A DNA stretch of 64,000 nt, taken from contig NZ_JBNJLT010000001.1 in assembly GCF_050113635.1 (NCBI RefSeq), positions 1 to 64,000 of the forward strand. The letters are read 5' to 3'. The position numbers and the translations under genes were made by a program. The notes below the pieces were generated by a model. That model saw only the letters and a list, made by a program, of their open reading frames with translations. It was not told the origin of the DNA and did no database searches. Below, piece by piece: positions 7,464-15,557 of this stretch (positions within the stretch are counted from its first letter, which is position 1; the number at the start of each line of letters is the position of its first letter). The DNA comes from Marinimicrobium sp050113635 (GTDB lineage: Bacteria > Pseudomonadota > Gammaproteobacteria > Pseudomonadales > Cellvibrionaceae).

Positions 7464-8576
7464 TCAGCGAGTACGACTGAGCAGATAAAAACCAAACAGC
7501 GTGCAGGCGGCGATCGGAATCAGCACGGCCACCAGCGGCGGAAAGCCGAACACCAGGCTGGAAGGTCCGAGCAGGCTTTGGGTAAGGCGAAACGCAATAC
7601 CGAAGACAACGCCGGTAAAAATGCGTTGCCCCATGGTGACTTCGCGCAGCGGACCGAAAATAAAGGAGATCGCCACCAGCACCAGGCTGATGGTCGCCAA
7701 CGGTTGCAGGGCTTTTTCCCAGAACGCCAGCCGGTACTCACTGCTTTCCAGTCGCTGCTCGCTCAAATAGTTGCTGTAGAAGGCCAGATTGCGAATCGAC
7801 AACGCCTCGGGTTGCAGGGCAATGATATTGAGCAATGCCGGTGTCAGGTCAGTGTTCCAGCGACGCAGGGCGTATTCGGCGGTTTCCGTGCCCTCAATCC
7901 CTTCAATGTTCTCACTCGTCCGGTCGGGCGCCTCCCCGTTTTCGTCGCGAACAAAGCGCGTGACCGCGACGTCTTCTTCCTGCCAGTAATCGCTTTGGTA
8001 GGTCACCTGTTCGGCGTAGCTCGCTTCGGTTAAGCGTTGCTGATCATCGAATTCGTAGCGCGTAACGCCGTGCAAAATGCCATTGGGCTGAATGGCATTG
8101 AAGTACATGTAGCTGTTCCCTTCACGGTGCCAGAACCCGCGTTCGGTATGCAGCGCGCGCTGCCCGCCCATGGCCACCGCGCGGCGGCTTTCTGCCACCT
8201 GGTCGGTATATGGGGTCACAAACTCGCCGAGCACCAGACCGAGCACGATAAACGCCAGCACCGGTTTGAGCACCAGCCAGGTAATGCGCTTGACGGACAC
8301 GCCTGCGGCGCGCATCACCACAAGCTCGCTTGAGCTTGCCAGCAACCCCAGACCGACCAGGCAACCGATCAAACAGGCGTAGGGCAGATACTCATACAGC
8401 CGACCGGGCAGAGTGAGGGAAATGTACAGTAGCGCTTCGAGCACCGTGTAGTTGCCGCGCAAATCGCCCATTTCATCGATAAAGCTGCCGATTAAATCGA
8501 GCGATAGCACGACGATCAGCACCAGGGAAATCGCCGCAAACACCGTGCGTGCCACATAGCGGCTGATCTTACGCAT
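7464..8576 (-). CDS. lptG: Lipopolysaccharide export permease LptG
   Basis: 370 residues from the ATG at 8576, which overlaps the lptF stop by eight bases; this start gives the usual MRKISRYVARTVF opening. LptG and LptF form the inner-membrane heterodimer that, with the LptB ATPase, extracts lipopolysaccharide from the inner membrane and passes it to LptC/LptA. Three helices at each end flank a periplasmic beta-jellyroll (about 130-260). The typical order lptF-lptG, divergent from pepA, is kept. Presumably essential. Confidence 0.95.
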   Translation of the reverse strand: MRKISRYVARTVFAAISLVLIVVLSLDLIGSFIDEMGDLRGNYTVLEALLYISLTLPGRLYEYLPYACLIGCLVGLGLLASSSELVVMRAAGVSVKRITWLVLKPVLAFIVLGLVLGEFVTPYTDQVAESRRAVAMGGQRALHTERGFWHREGNSYMYFNAIQPNGILHGVTRYEFDDQQRLTEASYAEQVTYQSDYWQEEDVAVTRFVRDENGEAPDRTSENIEGIEGTETAEYALRRWNTDLTPALLNIIALQPEALSIRNLAFYSNYLSEQRLESSEYRLAFWEKALQPLATISLVLVAISFIFGPLREVTMGQRIFTGVVFGIAFRLTQSLLGPSSLVFGFPPLVAVLIPIAACTLFGFYLLSRTR

Positions 8577-9687
8577 GAGCGGCCTCCCGGCGCGCACGCC
8601 GCCGCAATTTCCGGCGCTCCAGATGCCGCCAGTTAATCATCAGCAACGCAATACCGAGGAACGCCGCATGGACCAACCAAAACCCGGGCATCAGCGGGAA
8701 GCGCCCTCCTTCCAGCGCGCCGCGCAAACCGCTGAGAATGCCCAAATACAGCATGTAGAGAATAATGGCGGGCAACATCTTGGCGTAACGGCCCCGACGC
8801 GGATCGGTGCGCGCCAGCGGTACGGCCATTAATGCGACGACAATCGCCATGACCGGCAGCGATAACCGCCAGTGCAGTTCTACTTGCCGGGCAAGCTCGT
8901 CGGAGCCCAGCAATTCGGAAGTCGGCCAGGCATCGGAATCATCACGCATGCTGCCTTCGATGTCCGGCGGTTTTATAAATTGCCCGAAGGCGTCGAACGA
9001 GGTGACTTCGTAATCGGCCATGCCCGGCTGCCCCTGGTAGCGCACACCGTTGTAGAGCGTCAGGTATCGTTGATCGTATTCCGGGTGAAGCGCCTGCTCG
9101 GCGTAATCCGCCACAATAATGGAATGGCGGCCCGACCCCAGATCACCGCCACTCTCGGCCACCACCAGCGCTTGAAGCCGGGTGCGGTCATCACTCACCT
9201 CGGAGATATACGCGGTCGCATTCGCGCTGCCCAACCGCTGAAAGCGGCCCGGTTGTATGGTGTCGAACTCACTGCGGCTGCGCTGCTCCGCCAGTATCGT
9301 TTCCGTGGCGCGCGCACCCATGGGACCGACCCAAAGACTTAGGGCCGCCACCAGCAGGGCCAGAATCGTGGCGGGGATCAACGTCAGAATAATTAACTGC
9401 GCCTGGCTGATGCCGCAGGCGGACAGCACCACCATCTCGCTGTCGGCATACAATCGACCATACGCCAGCAGAATGGCAATAAAGAAACCCAGCGGCAGGA
9501 TCAATTCCAGAAAACCCGGCAGGCGAAACCCCATGATGACAAACAGAACATTCACGGCCAGCTCGCCCGCCGCAGCATCCGCGAGATATTTCACGAAGCG
9601 GCCACTCATGAAAATGAGCAACAGAATGCTGCTCACAGCCAAAGTGGTTACCGATATCTCACGATTGAGGTAGCGAAAAATAATCAC
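8569..9687 (-). CDS. lptF: Lipopolysaccharide export permease LptF
   Basis: 372 residues if translation begins at the GTG at 9687 (VIIFRYLNREI), which gives the family's usual length and N-terminus. The open frame reaches back to 9861 but that extension lacks the expected first helix. Hydrophobic helices near 15-35, 55-75 and 100-120, a periplasmic jellyroll in the middle, and helices from about 265 onward match LptF. It is the partner of LptG in the LptB2FG exporter and is co-transcribed and overlapping with lptG. The promoter should lie in the 190 bp shared with pepA. Confidence 0.93.
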   Translation of the reverse strand: MIIFRYLNREISVTTLAVSSILLLIFMSGRFVKYLADAAAGELAVNVLFVIMGFRLPGFLELILPLGFFIAILLAYGRLYADSEMVVLSACGISQAQLIILTLIPATILALLVAALSLWVGPMGARATETILAEQRSRSEFDTIQPGRFQRLGSANATAYISEVSDDRTRLQALVVAESGGDLGSGRHSIIVADYAEQALHPEYDQRYLTLYNGVRYQGQPGMADYEVTSFDAFGQFIKPPDIEGSMRDDSDAWPTSELLGSDELARQVELHWRLSLPVMAIVVALMAVPLARTDPRRGRYAKMLPAIILYMLYLGILSGLRGALEGGRFPLMPGFWLVHAAFLGIALLMINWRHLERRKLRRRARREAAHA

Positions 9688-9764
9688 ACACGCATCCCGA
9701 CTGTTTTGGATGGTCGTTCGGACCGTGAACGACACTGAAAAATTCCATCGCTGCCAGCAGCCAT

Positions 9765-9792
9765 TTGCCCTGTTGTCTGGATCGCGTAAACT
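9765..9792 (+). promoter_or_regulatory. Candidate pepA promoter
   Basis: TTGCCC at 9765-9770 and TAAACT at 9787-9792 are spaced by 16 bp and lie about 85 bp upstream of the pepA start. A similar TAAACTGGC stretch occurs at about 23310-23320 in front of nudJ. The match is modest, so this is only a candidate. Confidence 0.3.
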
Positions 9793-9878
9793 GGCACCTA
9801 CACCGACGGTCGTCGATCGGGCCGCATTATCCCCTACTCGACCGCATTTGTCTTGATCCAACGCTACGGAGCTACTGC

Positions 9879-11363
9879 ATGCAAACCCAGGCCAAAGTCG
9901 TCAATGCCCTCACTGACCGCAGTGACTGTCTGATTGTCACCGCTTTTGGAAACAGTCAGTGGTCCCCGGCAGCCGCCTCGCTGGAGGCCAAGGCCGGTCA
10001 AGTGGCGACATTGTGCAAGCGCGAGGGTTTTAAGGGCAAGGCGGGTGAGACGCTGCTGTTCACTACTCCGGAAGGCACTCAGGCCAAACGGGTCCTGATA
10101 CTCGGCCTGGGCAGCGCCGAACCGACGCCGTCCAGCTTCCAAAATGCCTGGAGCAAAGCGCTGGACGCTCTCAAGAACACGCCGGTGAAGTCACTCACCC
10201 TGGATCTGGACGGCGTGAACGTCGCCGACCGCGATGCGGGCTGGATTGGCCGGCAGATCGCGTTCCAGCTCGGCTTGGGTCAGTATCGCTTCACGCGCTG
10301 CAAGAGCCGCAAGCCCGATGCTTCGCCGTTCGCGCCCACCAAACTCACGCTGGGCGTCGGCAAACCAGACGTGAGCGCAGCCCGCACCGGTTTGACCGAA
10401 GGGACCGCGCTGGCCAATGGCACCAACCTGACCCGAGAACTGGGCGATTTGCCCGGCAACATCTGCACACCGTCCTACCTCGCCTCCGAAGCGCGCAAGT
10501 TGGCCAAGGGCCAACAGAAACTGAGCGCCAAAATTCTGGACGAGAAGCAAATGAAAGAACTGGGGATGGGCTCTTTGCTGTCCGTCTCCGCTGGCAGTGA
10601 TCAGCCAGCCAAGCTGATCGTGATGGAATATAAGGGCGCGGCCAAAAACAAAGCGCCGGTGGCACTGGTGGGCAAAGGGATCACTTTCGACACAGGCGGC
10701 ATCAGCCTGAAACCCGGCGCGGGCATGGATGAAATGAAATACGACATGTGCGGCGCGGCCAGCGTGTTCGGCTGCATGCGCACGCTGCTGGAATTACAGC
10801 CGAAGATCAACGTCGTGGCAGTGGTCGCCGCCTCTGAGAACATGCCCAACGGCAATGCCACCAAACCCGGTGATATTGTGACTTCCATGTCCGGACAAAC
10901 CATCGAAATTCTCAATACCGATGCCGAAGGCCGTCTGGTGCTGTGCGACGCTCTGACCTATGTTGAGCGCTTCAAGCCGCGCGCGGTGGTCGATGTCGCC
11001 ACCCTGACCGGCGCCTGCGTGATCGCGCTCGGCAGCCACGCCACGGGCTTGTACAGCAACCGCGATGAGCTGGCCGACGCGCTGCTGTCCGCCGGTGAAG
11101 AGTGCGGCGACCGGGCGTGGCGTATGCCGCTGTGGGACGAGTACCAAAAGCAGCTGGACAGCAACTTTGCGGATATGGCTAACATCGGTGGACGAGAGGC
11201 CGGTAGCGTTACCGCCGCCTGCTTCCTGTCCCGCTTTACGAACAAGTACCCCTGGGCTCACCTGGACATTGCCGGCACTGCCTGGCGTTCCGGCGCGGCC
11301 AAGGGCGCGACAGGCCGCCCCGTCCCACTGTTGATGCACTACCTCTTGAAGCAGAGCGCATGA
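9879..11363 (+). CDS. pepA: Leucyl aminopeptidase PepA (M17)
   Basis: 494 residues from the ATG at 9879, preceded by a GGAG ribosome site; longer in-frame extensions lack one. The C-terminal catalytic domain holds the two-metal site: Lys266, Asp271 (GKGITFDTGG), Lys278, and the M17 signature NTDAEGRL at 346-353 with Asp348, Glu350 and Arg352. The enzyme removes N-terminal residues from peptides in the cytoplasm. In Escherichia coli the protein also binds DNA for plasmid dimer resolution. Here its stop overlaps the holC start (ATGA), as in many gammaproteobacteria. Confidence 0.97.
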   Translation: MQTQAKVVNALTDRSDCLIVTAFGNSQWSPAAASLEAKAGQVATLCKREGFKGKAGETLLFTTPEGTQAKRVLILGLGSAEPTPSSFQNAWSKALDALKNTPVKSLTLDLDGVNVADRDAGWIGRQIAFQLGLGQYRFTRCKSRKPDASPFAPTKLTLGVGKPDVSAARTGLTEGTALANGTNLTRELGDLPGNICTPSYLASEARKLAKGQQKLSAKILDEKQMKELGMGSLLSVSAGSDQPAKLIVMEYKGAAKNKAPVALVGKGITFDTGGISLKPGAGMDEMKYDMCGAASVFGCMRTLLELQPKINVVAVVAASENMPNGNATKPGDIVTSMSGQTIEILNTDAEGRLVLCDALTYVERFKPRAVVDVATLTGACVIALGSHATGLYSNRDELADALLSAGEECGDRAWRMPLWDEYQKQLDSNFADMANIGGREAGSVTAACFLSRFTNKYPWAHLDIAGTAWRSGAAKGATGRPVPLLMHYLLKQSA

Positions 11364-11785
11364 ACCGAGTCGATTTCTACATTTTGCGCGCTGATGACAC
11401 CGAGAGCCGCTGGCAATTCGCCGGCAGGCTCGCCAGCAAGGCCTCCCGCCTGGGGCACCGGGTGTTAATCACGGTGGCGTCGGACAATCAGGCGCGGGCG
11501 CTGGATGATTTTCTGTGGGCGCACCCGGAAGACAGCTTTTTGCCGCACCGGTGTCTGAATGATCAGAACGCCCCAGCCGCCACTGTGGAAATTACCAGCA
11601 ACGACCAGTGCGGCGATCACAACGCCGTACTGATTAATTTATGCCCCACCATTCCCGCAGCCTTCGAGCGATTCGAGCGCCTGGCCGAAATCGTTATCCA
11701 AACACCCGAGGTGTTAAAAAACACGCGCGAACACTTTAGTTTTTACAAGGCGCGGGGTTATTCTGTTCACCATCAATCACTGTGA
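11360..11785 (+). CDS. holC: DNA polymerase III chi subunit HolC
   Basis: 141 residues, typical of HolC. The N-terminal VDFYIL strand, the ESRWQFAGRLASKASRLGHR helix and the LDDFLWAHPEDSFLPH segment are family hallmarks. Chi joins psi in the clamp-loader complex and contacts single-stranded-DNA-binding protein. Its start overlaps the pepA stop by four bases and its stop overlaps the next gene (GTGA), so three genes are translated in series. The pepA-holC pairing supports the call. Confidence 0.93.
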   Translation: MNRVDFYILRADDTESRWQFAGRLASKASRLGHRVLITVASDNQARALDDFLWAHPEDSFLPHRCLNDQNAPAATVEITSNDQCGDHNAVLINLCPTIPAAFERFERLAEIVIQTPEVLKNTREHFSFYKARGYSVHHQSL

Positions 11786-12303
11786 TCGAGCGTACTGCCA
11801 TGGCCAAGCGCAAAGGCGATGCCAAAGACACCTTGCTGGACGAGCTGGAATCCATCAAAGGTTTATTGCAGAACGAGGATGAGATCCCCGTTCTCAATGA
11901 AGTGATCAACACGCTGGAGCCGGTGCCTCCCCACCAGCAACGGCAGGGTTCTTTATTGATCAATCCGGCACCCATTGCAGCGCCGCCCGAACCGGAGAGC
12001 GTCACGGCGCAAACCGCGTCCGACGCGCCAGCGGCTGAGGCGGAGTCGATCCGGCGACCACCTTCGACCCTCGGGGAAAATCCCTTTCTACCGGCCCACA
12101 TCCGGGCACGCCTGAAAGGCAACCGGCACGCCGTCGACAGCACGCCGCCGTTTCCGCCCGAGCCCACATCACGGCAACAGTTGATTCAGGACGTGATACA
12201 CAGCTGCCTGCCGGATATTGAGCGGCGCCTGCAGGCTCGCTTGGACACGATGACCGAGGCGCAACTGCGCCAACTGCTGGAAGAGGACACGCTGGAGCCT
12301 TAA
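11782..12303 (+). CDS. Small conserved-type protein coupled to holC, function unknown
   Basis: 173 residues from a GTG at 11782 overlapping the holC stop; an ATG at 11800 (MAKRKGDAK) is the alternative. It has an N-terminal acidic helix (DTLLDELESIKGLL), a long Pro/Ala-rich and probably disordered middle (about 45-130) containing a GENPFLPAHIRARL motif, and a C-terminal helix (LIQDVIHSCLPDIERRLQ, then LRQLLEE). No enzyme domain is seen. In Pseudomonas-type genomes a small gene of this sort lies between holC and valS, so it may be a replisome-linked accessory. Here valS is 38 kb away, so this gene has stayed with holC. Confidence 0.8.
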   Translation: MIERTAMAKRKGDAKDTLLDELESIKGLLQNEDEIPVLNEVINTLEPVPPHQQRQGSLLINPAPIAAPPEPESVTAQTASDAPAAEAESIRRPPSTLGENPFLPAHIRARLKGNRHAVDSTPPFPPEPTSRQQLIQDVIHSCLPDIERRLQARLDTMTEAQLRQLLEEDTLEP

Positions 12304-12380
12304 CCCAACGAGGGGTTCATCAGTCCTCAACCTGATATTTGCAGCCGTCGCTTCTCGGCGGTTTATCCTGGAGCCCCGTT

Positions 12381-14201
12381 ATGGAAAATGCTGGACTCGC
12401 CATCGCCCTGATCGGCGTTGTTGCCCTTCTCTGCCAATGGGCGGCCTGGCGCGCCCGATTACCCGCCATCCTGTTTCTGCTGATCGCGGGGTTAGCGCTG
12501 GGGCCGGTCAGTGGCTGGCTCAAACCCGATGCGCTGTTCGGTGATCTGTTGTTCCCACTGATTTCCCTCGCGGTCGCCGTCATTCTGTTCGAGGGCAGCC
12601 TGACGCTGAATTTTAAAGAGCTGGGAGGACTGAGCGCCGTCGTGCGGCGAATGATTACCGTCGCCGCACCGATTACCTGGGTGATCGTCTCGGTGACCAC
12701 CCATTATCTGTTTGATATCCGCTGGGACCTGTCGATTCTGTTCGGCGCGCTCATGGTGGTCACCGGCCCCACGGTGATTACACCACTGCTGCGCAGTGTG
12801 CGCCCCTCAGAACGGGTCGCCAACATCTTGCGCTGGGAAGGGATTGTGATTGATCCTGTCGGCGCTTTGCTCGTTGTTGTGGTTTACGAATTTATCGCGA
12901 CCCAGAGCCAGGGGGCGGCCTTTGGGCAAAGCCTGCTGCTGTTCCTGGAAATTATTGTGACCGGGCTGGCCATTGGTCTCGGCGCGGGCTGGTTGCTGGG
13001 CAAAATGCTGGCCCGCCAGTGGCTGCCGGAATACCTGCACAACCTTGCCACCCTGAGCCTGGTGTTCACGGTGTTTGCACTCTGTAACCATCTGGCTCAC
13101 GAATCCGGGCTGTTGGGCGTGACGGTAATGGGGATGTGGCTCGGCAACCAGAAAGACATCCGCATTCACAACATACTGCACTTCAAGGAAAACCTGACGA
13201 TTCTGTTCATCTCGGGGCTGTTTATCATTCTGGCGGCGCGCCTGCCCTGGCATCAACTGGTCGGGATTTTTACCCTGGCACCATTACTGTTATTACTGGT
13301 GGTGCAATTTGTTGCCCGCCCGTTATCCGTCGCCTTTGCGACGCTCGGGTCACCCGTCAACTGGCGGGAGCGCCTGGTGCTGAGCTGGATTGCGCCACGC
13401 GGGATTGTCGCCGCGGCGGTATCCGCGCTGTTTGCCCTGCGGCTGGCGGAACAAGGGCACCCGGACGCGGACTGGCTACTGCCTCTGACCTTTACCGTGA
13501 TTCTCGGCACGGTCGTTTTCCAGAGCGCGACAGCCCGCCCATTGGCGAAAGCCCTCAAGGCCGTGGAGCCGGATCCACGCGGCGTGCTCATTCTCGGTGC
13601 CAATGCCGTGGCCCGCGCCTTCGGCAAAGCGTTGCAGGAGCAGAAGTTACCGGTACTGCTGTGCGATTCCAACTGGGATAATATTCGCAGCGCACGCATG
13701 GCCGGGCTGCGTACCTTTTACGGAAACCCAACCTCCGAGTACGCCAACCAGCGTCTGGATTTGACCGGCATCGGCAAGCTGCTGGCACTATCGCCCCTGC
13801 GGGAACTGAATGTGATCGCCTGCATGCACTTTCGCAGTGAGTTCGGCCCGAACAACGTCTTCACGATTCGCCACATTTCGGAAAATCACAAAGCGGAAAA
13901 GCATCAGGTATCCGACGATCTGAAAGGCGCCCCGTTGTTTGCCGAGCGCATTACCTACGCCAAGCTGGCCAGCCTGATTGGCGACGGCGCGGAAGTGAAG
14001 GCCACGCGCTTCACCGAGGAATACCGCTATGAGGATTACCAGCAAAAACGCAGCCGGGGCAGCGTGCCGCTGTTCGTAATCCGCGCCAGTGGCAAGCTGC
14101 GCCCGGTCATCGCGGGTAAAGAACTGGACCCGGGTGAAGGCGCTACGTTGCTGAGTCTGGTACCGCCGGAGACGAAGACGGAGGACGAGGCGTCGAGTTG
14201 A
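12381..14201 (+). CDS. CPA1-type cation:proton antiporter with C-terminal nucleotide-binding-like domain
   Basis: 606 residues from the ATG at 12381 with a GGAG site nine bases upstream. The first 390 residues form about 12 hydrophobic helices of the Na+(K+)/H+ antiporter type, with the VVTGPTVITPLLR and WIAPRGIVAAAVSALFALR motifs typical of NhaP-like members. A Rossmann-like domain follows (VLILGANAVARAFGKALQE, about 408-500), related to the RCK/TrkA-N regulatory domains. It probably exchanges Na+ or K+ for protons at the inner membrane under nucleotide control, useful in a salty habitat. Its last 59 bases overlap the convergent MFS gene. Confidence 0.88.
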   Translation: MENAGLAIALIGVVALLCQWAAWRARLPAILFLLIAGLALGPVSGWLKPDALFGDLLFPLISLAVAVILFEGSLTLNFKELGGLSAVVRRMITVAAPITWVIVSVTTHYLFDIRWDLSILFGALMVVTGPTVITPLLRSVRPSERVANILRWEGIVIDPVGALLVVVVYEFIATQSQGAAFGQSLLLFLEIIVTGLAIGLGAGWLLGKMLARQWLPEYLHNLATLSLVFTVFALCNHLAHESGLLGVTVMGMWLGNQKDIRIHNILHFKENLTILFISGLFIILAARLPWHQLVGIFTLAPLLLLLVVQFVARPLSVAFATLGSPVNWRERLVLSWIAPRGIVAAAVSALFALRLAEQGHPDADWLLPLTFTVILGTVVFQSATARPLAKALKAVEPDPRGVLILGANAVARAFGKALQEQKLPVLLCDSNWDNIRSARMAGLRTFYGNPTSEYANQRLDLTGIGKLLALSPLRELNVIACMHFRSEFGPNNVFTIRHISENHKAEKHQVSDDLKGAPLFAERITYAKLASLIGDGAEVKATRFTEEYRYEDYQQKRSRGSVPLFVIRASGKLRPVIAGKELDPGEGATLLSLVPPETKTEDEASS

Positions 14202-15432
14202 CTGTGCGCACGCCAGCAAACGCGAGCATGGCCAGCGCGACAATCACCAGATTGACCCAGAAAACCATGTCGTAGCCAAACAGGTCCGCCACCACGGCAA
14301 TCTGCACACTGCTGAGCAGATTGCCCACGTGGGTGGTGTTGGTATACAGCGCGGATGCGCTGCCGGAGCGACCCGGCATCAACGCCTGAATGACCGACAC
14401 CCCCAGCCCCGCCAGTACCCCCACCAGCACGGCATTAAAAAACTGCAGGGCGAACAGCTGCCAGAGGTGGCTGGAAAACAATACACCCGCATAGAGCACG
14501 AAGCCGGCAAAGCCCGCAAAGCGCACCATTACCATCAAATTGATTCGCGCGCCCAGCACGCCCGCTACCAGCATGATAGGCACTTCCAATCCGGCCGCCG
14601 TACCCATAATCCAGCCCACCCACTCTGTACCAATGCCGAGGTTTTCATCCAGGTGCAACGGCAGCGCAATCAGGTAGGCGTGGTTAACGCACCACATCAG
14701 CGAGAACGCCAGCAGACACAGCCAGAGGGATCGCCGGTGCTCGGGGGAGGTTATGCGTGGAATCTCAGATCGCCTGGCTGGCGACTCCGAGGGTGCGGGG
14801 GGCTGGTCGTTCTCGTGCGTGCTCGTTTCGGCGCTATCCGTTTCGGCGCTATCATCAAGCTTGGGCAACAGCTTCACGCTCACCAACCCCACCAGGGCAA
14901 ATACCGCTGCCGCCGACCAGTACATGGTGCTAAAACCAAAATACGAAGACAACAGGAAACCCGCTGGCGGCCCCGCTACCCAGGCGATGGCAATTTGGGC
15001 GCGCACAATCGCATTGAACAGCGGCACTCTTCCCAGCGGTAATTGCCGATCGGCGTAATCCAGGCTATAAGCCAGCATTTGGGAGTACGCCACCATACCC
15101 AGGCTGAACAAGGCTACCGCTGAAAAGACCACCAGCCAATAGTTGCGGGTCAAGGCAAAAATAACGCAGGAGAGCACCCCCACCGCGCAGAACCCCGCGA
15201 CCAGGGGGCGGCGATCACTCAAACGGTCGGACCATTGCCCGATCCAGTGGTTGTACCCGATGCTGGCCAGCGCCAGTCCGGTAAAGGGAAGGCCTACGAG
15301 TAAGGGGCGGACACCCAGTTCCTTGCCCAGGAACACACTGAACGTGGGCAGCACCAGAGCCCCCACAATTCCCACGGCGAAGGACAGGAAATAGATCCCG
15401 AGCGGGACCGGACGCAACAGTTCTCGAAGCAT
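14143..15432 (-). CDS. MFS transporter, sugar-efflux (SetA/SetB)-like
   Basis: 429 residues with 12 predicted helices in two halves, separated by a charged loop (about 197-237, rich in Glu, Ser and Pro). GQWSDRLSDRRPL (about 65-77) is the MFS loop 2-3 motif. The overall pattern, especially SLGMVAYSQMLAYSLDY and the NTTHVGNLLSS stretch in the C-terminal half, resembles the sugar-efflux transporter group that exports glucose, lactose or their analogues. The substrate is not certain. The gene ends inside the 3' end of the convergent antiporter gene, and no separate terminator is visible there. Confidence 0.82.
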   Translation of the reverse strand: MLRELLRPVPLGIYFLSFAVGIVGALVLPTFSVFLGKELGVRPLLVGLPFTGLALASIGYNHWIGQWSDRLSDRRPLVAGFCAVGVLSCVIFALTRNYWLVVFSAVALFSLGMVAYSQMLAYSLDYADRQLPLGRVPLFNAIVRAQIAIAWVAGPPAGFLLSSYFGFSTMYWSAAAVFALVGLVSVKLLPKLDDSAETDSAETSTHENDQPPAPSESPARRSEIPRITSPEHRRSLWLCLLAFSLMWCVNHAYLIALPLHLDENLGIGTEWVGWIMGTAAGLEVPIMLVAGVLGARINLMVMVRFAGFAGFVLYAGVLFSSHLWQLFALQFFNAVLVGVLAGLGVSVIQALMPGRSGSASALYTNTTHVGNLLSSVQIAVVADLFGYDMVFWVNLVIVALAMLAFAGVRTVNSTPRPPSSSPAVPDSAT

Positions 15433-15557
15433 AAAGGGTTCTGACGGACAACAAAGCCGGAGCCGGGGGTAAACCGCTGCTCCGGGCGTGGAAAAGGCGC
15501 CACAGTAATCGATTACATCCGGTGCGTCCAGCGAGACAACACGAGGGACTGGGGAGC

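Noticed and set aside
9688..9861. N-terminal extension of lptF upstream of 9687
   Set aside because: The added 58 residues are polar and precede the expected first membrane helix; they also overlap the likely divergent pepA promoter region.
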